The translations under genes were made by a program, and so were the position numbers. The notes below the pieces were generated by a model. It was not told the DNA's origin. It saw only the letters and a program-made list of their open reading frames with translations, and did no database searches. Positions 16,412 to 23,269 of a DNA stretch of 64,000 bases are shown here, piece by piece. The stretch is from Muricoccus roseus. Its GTDB lineage: Bacteria; Pseudomonadota; Alphaproteobacteria; Acetobacterales; Acetobacteraceae. The first letter of the stretch is position 1. The number at the start of each line of letters is the position of its first letter. The stretch is from positions 87,081-151,080 of the forward strand of contig NZ_FQZF01000013.1 of NCBI RefSeq assembly GCF_900141905.1, given 5' to 3'.

Positions 16412-17469
16412 GATCGCGCGCTCCGTCGGCCGCGGGGTGGTTTTCCACCGTCGCCCCGCTCCAACAAGAAGTTAGAATCCTTGTTAGACTCTAAGTTAAG
16501 GCTCGGAATCGCCGTTTCAGGCCAGAGGGTTAGTTGCGATTTCCGCGCCCGAAGTCCCGAGCCGGCAACGCCCGAAATCCCGATACCATTTGCGCCCGAA
16601 GTCCCGATCGCATCCACAACACCGTCCACAGGGCCTGTGGACAAGTTGATGGGGCGGATGTGCAGGCGTTCCTGACGACCGGTGCGCTCCAGAGCCAAGC
16701 GATAGCCGGGCAGCGGCTGGCGCGCGACGATGCGGCGGATGTCGATGGCGAAGTCGGAAACACGCGCCTGGCTGCCCGATTTGGCGTGCAGGTGCGGGAT
16801 TTCGAAGGTCCAGCCCGCTGGCTGACGGCCGGCATGTTTGCGGGCGACCCGATAGAGCCAGCGCTCGATGCCGCCGGTCAGTCGGAAATAGGCGGGATCG
16901 ATGGCGAGGACGAGCGAGCGGTCAATGACACCGCGATAGAGCCAGTCGGGCAGGACGAACTCCATGCCCTCTACGCGGCCGTCGCGCGTCGTGCATTCCC
17001 CCCACTCGTTGATCCAGGAGAATTGCTGACGCCGCCAATGCTCGCCGTTGCGGATCGTGGTGCGGATGACCGTCGACTGAAGGCGCGCCAGAGCGCCCTT
17101 GAGGAGCCGATAGTCGCGCGATCCGGTCTGGCGCCCGATCGCGGTCAGGAGTTGATACGGCGTGAAGCGCAGGAAGCGTGACGTTTGGAAGCCGAGGTTT
17201 GCGGCCTCGACGATCTGGCTCGCGGCCCAGATCAGGATGTCAGCATCCCAGATGGTCGCCATGCCATGCTCGGGGACCGCGAAGACTTCGACGCGGATGT
17301 CGCCGGCTTGGTAGTGGATCGGTGAGGTACGCTTAGCCTTGGCGAGCGAGAAGAAGGGCCGCTCCATCAGATCGCGCTGGTCGCGCGGACTGGCGTCGCC
17401 GGTGGCGACGACGAACGGGTCGAGCCGCGATCGTTCGCTCAAGGAGAGGGGGCGCTGCCGCGGGGACAT
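16408..17469 (-). CDS. RepA-like replication initiator (RPA family)
   Basis: This 353-aa protein matches the alphaproteobacterial 'replication initiator protein A' family: DLMERPFFSLAKAKRTSPIH, RFLRFTPYQLLTAIGRQTG and GIERWLYRVARKHAG. Such genes in ICEs may let the excised circle replicate. The ATG at 17469 lies just after the alpA-like stop; upstream in-frame starts at 17523 and 17574 would overlap that gene. The C-terminal ~60 residues are Gly-rich, and the DNA there contains three iteron-like repeats. Confidence 0.85.
   Translation of the reverse strand: MSPRQRPLSLSERSRLDPFVVATGDASPRDQRDLMERPFFSLAKAKRTSPIHYQAGDIRVEVFAVPEHGMATIWDADILIWAASQIVEAANLGFQTSRFLRFTPYQLLTAIGRQTGSRDYRLLKGALARLQSTVIRTTIRNGEHWRRQQFSWINEWGECTTRDGRVEGMEFVLPDWLYRGVIDRSLVLAIDPAYFRLTGGIERWLYRVARKHAGRQPAGWTFEIPHLHAKSGSQARVSDFAIDIRRIVARQPLPGYRLALERTGRQERLHIRPINLSTGPVDGVVDAIGTSGANGIGISGVAGSGLRARKSQLTLWPETAIPSLNLESNKDSNFLLERGDGGKPPRGRRSARS
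16547..16644. repeat. Iteron-like repeats and palindrome inside the 3' end of repA
   Basis: Three direct repeats GCCCGAARTCCCGA lie at 16547-16560, 16570-16583 and 16594-16607, spaced 23 and 24 bp, about two helical turns. A near-perfect palindrome, TCCACAGG-G-CCTGTGGA, follows at 16625-16641 and overlaps TGTGGACAA (16636-16644), one base off a DnaA box. This layout resembles a theta-replication origin embedded in the initiator gene. Confidence 0.6.
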
Positions 17470-17479
17470 GTCGGACGGC

Positions 17480-17761
17480 TCAGCGGGCTTGGCCGCCGCC
17501 GAAGGCAGGCGTGACGGCGGCATGGCGCTTGGCGGGAAGGACACTCCCGCGCGGATCGGACGTCGAGGTGACAAACCCGCGGTCAGCCCACGCTTTCAGG
17601 TCTTCGAGCGCGTAGACGACGCGCCCGCCAAGCTTGCGATAGGCGGGACCGGTGCCGTAGGTCCGGTGCTTCTCGAGCGTGCGATCCGAGAGACCGAGGA
17701 AGCGGGCCGCTTCAGGCGTGCGGAGAAAGCGTTGCGGCACGCCGGCGCCATTGGGTGACAT
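17480..17761 (-). CDS. AlpA/MerR-like helix-turn-helix protein
   Basis: This 93-aa protein has an excisionase-type winged helix: RFLRTPEAARFLGLSDRTLEKHR followed by GPAYRKLGGRVVYALEDLKAWA. In this ICE family such proteins act either as recombination directionality factors or as regulators of the following operon. It is the first gene of the repA-parA-traF run. Confidence 0.85.
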   Translation of the reverse strand: MSPNGAGVPQRFLRTPEAARFLGLSDRTLEKHRTYGTGPAYRKLGGRVVYALEDLKAWADRGFVTSTSDPRGSVLPAKRHAAVTPAFGGGQAR

Positions 17762-17886
17762 GATCGGGCCTCCGAGTTTGCGCGAGAGCCGCAGGGGGAC
17801 AGCGGCGGTTGGCGGCTACCCTGGCGGATCGCGAAGTTGCGGAGGGAGTGGGAAGCTGGCGGGAGCAAATCCCCACACCAGGCGTG

Positions 17887-18462
17887 CTAGCGTCGACGGC
17901 GATGGCTCAGCAGGCGTCGATAGCCGCCGGCGATCATGGCGAGGCCGCCGCGCACGAGGTCCATGGTGGCGAACCGGCGCGAGGATGTTTTCCAGGGTTC
18001 ATCGGCGAGGTCGCGTGCGCCGAACAGTGCCGCCGCAATCTCGCGGTAGCTGGCGCCGCTGAGACGACCGTCCACGGCCTGCAACATCCGTCGCGCACGT
18101 TGACGTTGCTGCCGCGTGAGCCGCGTGTCGGCAGGGATCGCGCGACCATGAAGCGAACTCAGGAGACGGGCGAAGGCCTCGAGCCGATCGAAGCCTTCGG
18201 GGCTTAGCGGGATGACGGCCGCCGCGCCTTCGTCCGCGCCTAATCCGCCGAGGCGCAGGATCTGGAGCCGGTCGCCATTCGTGAGGGTGTGGACGAAGTG
18301 GCAGCCTTGCGCGTCTGACTGGCCGGGCGCCTGCGCGTCAATGGATTGTGACGTGTCGTCCTTCGGCAGGATGGCGGGCGGTGCGGTCAGTAGTACGACG
18401 CCAGTGTTCACGGTGGGCGCCCAGATGGGCGCGGCCTCTTTGGCGTCGAGGGCCGGCGACAA
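17887..18462 (-). CDS. DUF2285 protein, downstream half of an FseA-like activator
   Basis: This frame encodes 191 residues ending in a DUF2285 domain (LTRQQRQRARRMLQAVDGRL, then ASYREIAAALFG and GGYRRLLSHRRRR). It opens only with a TTG at 18462 and overlaps the upstream DUF6499 frame by 125 bp. In ICEMlSymR7A of Mesorhizobium, two such frames (msi172 and msi171) are joined by a +1 programmed frameshift into FseA, an activator of the excisionase gene. The same arrangement is seen here, giving a predicted fusion of about 257 aa from 18661. Confidence 0.85.
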   Translation of the reverse strand: MSPALDAKEAAPIWAPTVNTGVVLLTAPPAILPKDDTSQSIDAQAPGQSDAQGCHFVHTLTNGDRLQILRLGGLGADEGAAAVIPLSPEGFDRLEAFARLLSSLHGRAIPADTRLTRQQRQRARRMLQAVDGRLSGASYREIAAALFGARDLADEPWKTSSRRFATMDLVRGGLAMIAGGYRRLLSHRRRR

Positions 18463-18661
18463 CAGGAAATCGCAGCCCCCATCGAGACCTCGTCGCCTCG
18501 GTTGCTGCGGTGTCGGCGTTCGGTTCCAGCTGAGCGGCCTCGAAGTCGCGCTGATAGTCTTCGTTCCGGCGCAGCCATTCCCAGGCGAGTTCGGGCGAGA
18601 CGAGGCCTTCGACGTATTCGTAGCGCTCGGATGATCGCCAGTGCGAGATGTCGGGGGTCAT
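18338..18661 (-). CDS. fseA: DUF6499 protein, upstream half of an FseA-like activator
   Basis: This frame starts MTPDISHWRSSERYEYVEGL with a GGAGG ribosome-binding site. It carries the DUF6499 domain through WEWLRRNEDYQRDFEAAQ to WGLRF at residues 61-65. In the zero frame it then continues with 42 low-complexity, Arg-rich residues to a stop at 18338. A +1 slip at the UUU codon after WGLR would join it to the DUF2285 frame, as described for FseA. Without the slip, only a 107-aa product is made. Confidence 0.8.
   Translation of the reverse strand: MTPDISHWRSSERYEYVEGLVSPELAWEWLRRNEDYQRDFEAAQLEPNADTAATEATRSRWGLRFPVVAGPRRQRGRAHLGAHREHWRRTTDRTARHPAEGRHVTIH
18463..18472 (-). other. Predicted +1 programmed ribosomal frameshift site
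   Basis: On the minus strand the sequence is CGA TTT CTG in the shifted view (zero frame CGA TTT CCT). The UUU codon (18467-18469) is followed by C, so tRNA-Phe can re-pair on UUC one base downstream and continue into the DUF2285 frame. This matches the UUU-to-UUC slip in the conserved msi172 motif of ICEMlSymR7A. Confidence 0.75.
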
Positions 18662-18776
18662 GCATCCTCCGCCAGCAAACCTGCAGCAGCTTCGCTGCGC
18701 AGGATTCCGCCACGCAAGCGCAAGCGGAAGCCGGAGAAATGGAAACGGGCGATGCCGCTGCGGCATCACCCCCGCA

Positions 18777-19043
18777 TCAACGACGCGGGTGCTCGTGTGC
18801 GAGCTCGCGGTAGCCGTGCTGGGTCATCCATTTGGCACGATCGAGATGGCTGTCATGGATGCGGCGGGCCCGCTCCGGTTCGGCGGCCGGGTCTATGCCG
18901 AACAGGATCGACACGGCCTCTTCCCAAGCAGCGCCATCCGACGCAGCATCGAGGAGACGGAGGTAGAGCGTCATGTGCGCCCGATCATAGTCGGTGATCG
19001 ACGCGCTCTCGGGCGGTCGTTCGAGAAAGTCTGCCTTGGTCAC
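18777..19043 (-). CDS. Small DUF2285-like protein, QseM-type antiactivator candidate
   Basis: This 88-aa protein starts at GTG 19043. Its pattern ITDYDRAHMTLYLRLLDAAS, then EEAVSILFGIDP and HLDRAKWMTQHGYREL, resembles the DUF2285 domain of the neighbouring FseA-like protein. In ICEMlSymR7A the small antiactivator QseM binds and inhibits both TraR and FseA. A short DUF2285-like protein upstream of fseA is therefore a good QseM candidate. The equivalence is inferred from size, similarity and position. Confidence 0.65.
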   Translation of the reverse strand: MTKADFLERPPESASITDYDRAHMTLYLRLLDAASDGAAWEEAVSILFGIDPAAEPERARRIHDSHLDRAKWMTQHGYRELAHEHPRR

Positions 19044-19163
19044 GACGCCCCACCTGGAATCACAGAGCCCCTGCGTGTCGGCATGGCGTTAACCAAGCCC
19101 GACTTCGACGGCAACTGGTATGGCTGTCTGCTCGCAACGCGGGTTGGCCGTCGTGGAACGGCG

Positions 19164-19427
19164 CTAGTTTCTCTTCCGCATGTCACTGGCGGCTTTTCGG
19201 CCATGGACGAGCATCACCCCTTCACCTTGGTCGGACTGCAAAAGGACGATGCCATGCGCTTCAAATGCCCGGCGCACCTGATCGCGCGTGCTCTCGTAGA
19301 CCTTCAAGTCGCTCTCCGACTCGAGGCGCTTAAGCGCGGTCAGTGATACACGGGCTTCGTCAGCGAGCGTCTCCTGTGTCCAACCCAGCAGCGCGCGTGC
19401 GGCCCGCGACAGTCGGGCGGTGATCAT
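19164..19427 (-). CDS. XRE-family regulator, QseC-like candidate
   Basis: This 87-aa protein has a helix-turn-helix (RALLGWTQETLADEARVSLTALKRLE) and a C-terminal segment RRAFEAHGIVLL common in short ICE regulators. It has a strong ribosome-binding site (GGAGGTG). In ICEMlSymR7A, the helix-turn-helix protein QseC controls qseM bistably. Here the gene lies upstream of the qseM-like gene on the same strand rather than divergent. A perfect palindrome sits 43 bp upstream. Confidence 0.75.
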   Translation of the reverse strand: MITARLSRAARALLGWTQETLADEARVSLTALKRLESESDLKVYESTRDQVRRAFEAHGIVLLQSDQGEGVMLVHGRKAASDMRKRN

Positions 19428-19469
19428 GCATGATCACCTCCACTCGGACCTCAGCGCACGCCAGAACTA

Positions 19470-19484
19470 CGACTATAATAGTCG
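19470..19484. promoter_or_regulatory. Palindromic operator overlapping a -10 box
   Basis: CGACTAT-A-ATAGTCG is a perfect 7-bp inverted repeat that contains TATAAT-like -10 elements on both strands. It lies 43-57 bp upstream of the XRE start codon, so it is probably the autoregulatory operator of that protein. Confidence 0.65.
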
Positions 19485-19577
19485 CTCTTGGCTTCTCGGG
19501 CCAGACTGAAGAGCGTCTATTGCGGTCGTTCGAGTAGTTCAGGCCGCAACCTGATTCGGATGCTTTGGCCAACGAAG

Positions 19578-19604
19578 GCCCCGTCCGGATCGACCGGACG
19601 GGGC
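19578..19604 (-). terminator. Hairpin downstream of the second DUF736 gene
   Basis: GCCCCGTCCGG and CCGGACGGGGC form a perfect 11-bp stem with a 5-nt loop, starting 12 bases after the DUF736 stop. There is only a weak U-rich tail, but the strength and place fit a transcription terminator. Confidence 0.7.
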
Positions 19605-19616
19605 GTCGCCGGAGCC

Positions 19617-19943
19617 TCAGTCGCCGTTGCGGCGGCTGGGGCGAGACCAGATGAGGCTGAAAGCTTCGCCGTCCTCGTCGTCGAACAGGTTGGCGTAGAT
19701 CGGGGCGTTGAAGCTCGGGTCGTCCAGCTTGAGACCAAGATAGTCGCGGCCCTCGTTGGAGCGCTTGGACCAGGCGGCGCCGATCTCGGCGCGACCGACC
19801 AGGACGCGGTGGCTGGGGGCGTTCTCGCCGGTGGCCCGGGTCTCGGGAACGATGCGGACGTTCTTGGCCTGAACGCTCAGGGTGACGATCTCGCCGGTGA
19901 ACTCGTTCGTGCCGGTCTTCTTGAAGGTGCCGATGGTGGCCAT
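19617..19943 (-). CDS. DUF736 family protein (second copy)
   Basis: This 108-aa protein begins MATIGTFKKTGTNEFTGEIV and ends SFNAPIYANLFDDEDGEAFSLIWSRP, a DUF736 member of the more common form. It shares the domain with the protein at 14097-14435 but is clearly diverged. It ends in a strong hairpin and is preceded by ~600 bp without a gene. The function is unknown. Confidence 0.87.
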   Translation of the reverse strand: MATIGTFKKTGTNEFTGEIVTLSVQAKNVRIVPETRATGENAPSHRVLVGRAEIGAAWSKRSNEGRDYLGLKLDDPSFNAPIYANLFDDEDGEAFSLIWSRPSRRNGD

Positions 19944-20553
19944 GTCATTTCTCCTCGATCTGAAGTCTCGAGCCCGCACCATTGCGGCCTCGATGGCGAT
20001 CGGCGGGCCGGAGACGCTCGGTGGCGCACCCCAGCCTCGGGGCCCCAGCTCGCTGGGGTAGGCTTGGGGCCTGACAGCAAAGGAGGAACTTTCTTGTCCC
20101 GCGAGGAATGGCGGCGCAGCCGGCAGGGGAAGAAAGTTGTGACGCCGCTGTTGCGCCATAGGCGAGCGAGGCGTGAGCCGGTCTTCGGCCAGATCAGGCC
20201 ATTGAAGAGGCCGCTCGGGTGCGCTCGATCTGGCTAGATCCCGAGGGGATGACGTGGCGGCGCAGGGCATCGGCCGAATTGGCACGCGCGGTTCACGCGA
20301 TCGGCGTTTCTGAGCTCTGAGCTGACACGTCTTGTCCTGCTGATGAGGGGCGCCTGACCGGTGACGCCCGTCAGCCTGAGTTTGGTCAGTCGGCGAATGA
20401 GCAGCCTGGGATCAGACGATCAGCGAGCCCTGCGCCATGACAGGTTGCGCGCTGACGTGCGCGCCCTTTCGCCCGATCCCACATCAGGTCGGTCGATGGT
20501 TGGTGCGTGGTGCACGTCCGCTTGCTGGTCCGGCTCTGCGGTCAGTTCGGCAT
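19944..20553. other. 610-bp gene-free stretch with inverted repeats
   Basis: No convincing gene was found. Near the DUF736 end there is CCCCAG-CTCG-CTGGGG around 20044-20058 and a larger inverted repeat, AACTTTCTT (20087-20095) with AAGAAAGTT (20130-20138), around a 34-nt loop. This may be the structured leader of DUF736 (minus strand) or a cis site. The part from 20140 to 20553 shows nothing recognisable. Confidence 0.5.
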
Positions 20554-20994
20554 TCAGGCATTGGCAACGCCCCGGCTGGTCGATCCTGGCGGGGTGAGCG
20601 ACGTCACGCGGATGAAGGTCGTGACCGCAACGGCAATCGCCCCTATGACCGAGAACACGAGCTGCCAGGTTTCCGACGGCATGGTGTGCTTCACGATGCC
20701 ATGCGTCGCGTGAAAGCCCGCGATGGCTGCGGGCGCGACGAAAGCCAAGGCGACGAGGAGTTTCAGCCAGGCCGGCCGCAGGATGGCGAGCAGAAGCTGG
20801 CCGACGCCGAGTGCGATAACGGCACCAACGGCGCCGATGACGATGGCACCGAGCAGGCCAGCGCCGGTCTCATGCGCCCAGATGCCCGCGCTGACGCCGA
20901 TGAAAGCTGGAAGCGCAAAGACGGCAAGCGTGAACAAAAGCCAGCAAAGCACGCCGATGGCGGCAAGCGAACCGAGAATGGCGAAGACGATCAT
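20554..20994 (-). CDS. Hypothetical membrane protein
   Basis: This 146-aa protein has about four hydrophobic segments, beginning MIVFAILGSLAAIGVLCWLL. A good ribosome-binding site (GGAGG) lies eight bases before the ATG at 20994. No family was recognised. It lies in the ICE core between the DUF736 and DUF2493 genes. Confidence 0.65.
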   Translation of the reverse strand: MIVFAILGSLAAIGVLCWLLFTLAVFALPAFIGVSAGIWAHETGAGLLGAIVIGAVGAVIALGVGQLLLAILRPAWLKLLVALAFVAPAAIAGFHATHGIVKHTMPSETWQLVFSVIGAIAVAVTTFIRVTSLTPPGSTSRGVANA

Positions 20995-21135
20995 GGTGGT
21001 GGCCTCCGTGAGAATAGGTCTGACGGGTGCGCCAACCACCACCACCAAGGCGCATTGCAGAGTATAGCGAAATTCGACGTGCTTCGGGAGCGGAAATCGA
21101 ACCGATCTCCGCCCGCGAAGCTGTTCCGCCAGACG

Positions 21136-21300
21136 TCAGACGTCGAACGGATCGATCTCGGCCACGACCTCGGCATCGCCGTCAAACTCGTTGCAGGGAG
21201 TGACAGACAGCGTGCCGTCGCCCGCTCGGAAGATGATGATGGCGACCATCAGGGTGCCAGCGAGGCTGTTTGCGAAGGCATAAGCGGCGTCGAGGGACAT
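21136..21300 (-). CDS. Small conserved ICE hypothetical protein
   Basis: This 54-aa protein has the form SLDAAYAFANSLAGTLMVAI, IIFRAGDG, then an acidic end with NEFDGDAEVVAEIDPFDV. Small proteins of this pattern recur in related ICEs. The ribosome-binding site AGGAGCC before the ATG at 21300 supports expression. The function is unknown. Confidence 0.6.
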   Translation of the reverse strand: MSLDAAYAFANSLAGTLMVAIIIFRAGDGTLSVTPCNEFDGDAEVVAEIDPFDV

Positions 21301-21625
21301 CGGTCCGGCTCCTGTTCCGAGCGGAGGACCATCCCCCGCTGACAGGCGCCCGAAGTGTCCGGCCGAGGGCCGCAATCACCGCGCAGGCGAAGACGAAGCG
21401 GCGGCACGCAATGGGCGTAGCCGACCCTTCATGGGTTGATGGCGTCAGGCCCTCGGTTGGACCAAGGATGAGCGCACAAAAGCGGGGCGGTGGCTCTGCC
21501 TCCGGCGCCAGTGCGGCCGGTCGATGACCAGTAGCGTGGCCATAGCAGTTGGCGGTATCCCGCATCCGATTTCCCTCATGCCTGAATAGGGCAGAAAGCG
21601 GTCGTCGAAAGCAAAGGGGAGAGGG
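21301..21625. other. 325-bp gene-free stretch
   Basis: No gene or clear signal was recognised between the small minus-strand protein and the plus-strand orphan gene. Base composition becomes more AT-rich toward 21600, marking entry into the orphan cargo gene. Confidence 0.4.
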
Positions 21626-21982
21626 ATGTTGAGGTTTCGTGATTTTGTAAATTTGCCGATGCTGACCGAAATAATTTTGTCCAAAGATGACGAAAGTTTC
21701 GAGCGGCTTGACGAAGGCAAATGGGTGAACGGCCGTTTTGACAGAAACATCCGTATCGACCAGCCGACACACGGCGTTGGGCAGACGCATGCGCATATAT
21801 ACGGGCGCAAAGGGGCAGAAATAGGTGTGGTGAATTTGGACGGCTCATCAAGCCACGGAACCCAATGCCGGTTGAGCGATGCAGACGCCGCCGCCCTGCG
21901 AGATCGTGGCTTCACGATAAAGGCGGGCAACATCGTAGAGTGGGTCATGCTGCCCACGCAGCCACAGCTTTTGTTCGGCTAA
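21626..21982 (+). CDS. Orphan hypothetical protein, probable cargo
   Basis: This 118-aa protein was not recognised. It has a central, conserved-looking stretch THGVGQTHAHIYGRKG followed by IGVVNLDGSSSHGTQCRL, with several His and Gly residues. No signal peptide or membrane segment is seen. A good ribosome-binding site (GGGGAGAGGG) precedes the ATG. It runs against its neighbours and is more AT-rich than they are, so it is likely inserted cargo. The His-rich centre might be a nuclease or metal site, but this is speculation. Confidence 0.6.
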   Translation: MLRFRDFVNLPMLTEIILSKDDESFERLDEGKWVNGRFDRNIRIDQPTHGVGQTHAHIYGRKGAEIGVVNLDGSSSHGTQCRLSDADAAALRDRGFTIKAGNIVEWVMLPTQPQLLFG

Positions 21983-21991
21983 AGGCGGCGC

Positions 21992-22915
21992 TCACGCGCC
22001 GCCGAACCTCCAGACCGGGATGCCGAGCTTCTTCGCCCTATCGGCCAGGTTGTCCTGGATGCCGGTGCCGGGGAAGACGATGACCCCGATCGGCAGCACG
22101 TCCAGCATCTGATCGTTGCGCTTGAACGGGGCTGAACGGCCGTGCCTGGTCCAGTCGGGGGCAAAGCCGATCTGCGCGACGCCGCGGTGGTCGGCCCAGC
22201 GGGCGGCGATTTTCTCGGCCCCTTTCGGAGATTTGCCGTGCATCAGCACCATGTCGGGATGCTTCATGCGGACCTGGTCGAGCTTGGCCCAGATCAGTTG
22301 ATGGTCGTTGAAGTCGAGCCCGCCGGTCAGCGCGATCTTCGGTCCGGCGGGCAGCAGCACCTCGCGATCGGCGCGTTTGCGGGCGGCGATGAAGTCGCGG
22401 CTGTCGATCATCGCAGACGTGAGCTGTCGATGGTTGACGCGTGAGCCGTGGCGGGGAGACCAGTTCGAGCCGGTCGTTTTCCGGTAAAGGTCGGCGCCGG
22501 TGTCACGAAGGAGTTCGAGGGCGTCGCGGCGTTCGATGAGCCGCTGTCCGGTGGCGATCAGCGCTTCGAGCTGCACGGCCTTCACCTCGGAGCCGTCCTG
22601 TTCGCGCTGCCCTTGCTTCTGCGCCTGCTCGTTGTCGTCGAGTGTGCGTTCGACTCGTTCGACGGCGCGGTGGAAGGTGTTGACCGTTGACCACAGCAGG
22701 TCGTCGAGATCAGCGTCGAGGCCGGTATCGGCCATGGTGGCAATCAGCGCGTCGAAGATGTCGGCGACGGCGCCAGCGATCACGCGATCTTCCGGAATTG
22801 GTCGAGGATCGGGTTCATCGTCGCGGGGATGGAAGCCGTAGAGATGAAGCTCGGTCAGAACGTGGTCGGTGGCAGAAGAGATGTGGTCGGGCTCAAATTC
22901 GTCGTGCTCGCTCAT
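21992..22915 (-). CDS. DUF2493 (SLOG-like) domain protein
   Basis: This 307-aa protein starts MSEHDEFEPDHISSATDHVL. The C-terminal third carries the DUF2493 signature: KIALTGGLDFNDHQLIWAKL, then MVLMHGKSPKGAEKIAARWA and VIVFPGTGIQDNLADRAK, a Rossmann-like SLOG fold thought to bind nucleotides or related ligands. The N-terminal half is helical and charged. Such genes are regular members of this ICE core. The ligand is unknown. Confidence 0.85.
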   Translation of the reverse strand: MSEHDEFEPDHISSATDHVLTELHLYGFHPRDDEPDPRPIPEDRVIAGAVADIFDALIATMADTGLDADLDDLLWSTVNTFHRAVERVERTLDDNEQAQKQGQREQDGSEVKAVQLEALIATGQRLIERRDALELLRDTGADLYRKTTGSNWSPRHGSRVNHRQLTSAMIDSRDFIAARKRADREVLLPAGPKIALTGGLDFNDHQLIWAKLDQVRMKHPDMVLMHGKSPKGAEKIAARWADHRGVAQIGFAPDWTRHGRSAPFKRNDQMLDVLPIGVIVFPGTGIQDNLADRAKKLGIPVWRFGGA

Positions 22916-23269
22916 GGGAAGCTCCGTTCGCTGGACCGCGACCGCCGCGGCCTTCATGGCGACGAAGCCGTCGGACGGGCTGGACTGGCACCCGGAGCGA
23001 AGCGAGGGGCCGCAGCGTGAGCGAAGGACCGTAGGGGCCGGCTATTTTGTCTCGCGATGGAAAGGCCCGAGCCGGGGTCCCCGCGCGGCTTCACCGCGTG
23101 GGGTGGAACGGGCCGCCGGAAAATAGTCGGCCACAAGGTTGCCGGGATGGACCGTCTGATGGCCGATCGCCCTCTGGAAGGCCGGGGCGCGGTCCTCTGG
23201 CGAAACGGTCATCCCAGATGCGAGCGTTGATCGAAGTGCTCGACCGGCAGCCGCCTGCCTCCATCGCGG
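22916..23269. other. 354-bp gene-free stretch with a structured element
   Basis: No gene was found between the DUF2493 and toprim genes. It contains the 97-nt inverted-repeat element at 23036-23132, listed separately. Confidence 0.6.
23036..23132. other. Candidate structured RNA or cis element
   Basis: The arms GGCCGGCTATTTT (23036-23048) and AAAATAGTCGGCC (23120-23132) pair over 12 of 13 positions around a GC-rich 71-nt interior that can fold further (for example CGCGCGG with CCGCGTG). The 5' interior, TTTTGTCTCGCGATGG, resembles TTCTTGTCCCGCGAGG in the element near 20091. This suggests a family of structured elements in the ICE core. Confidence 0.5.
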
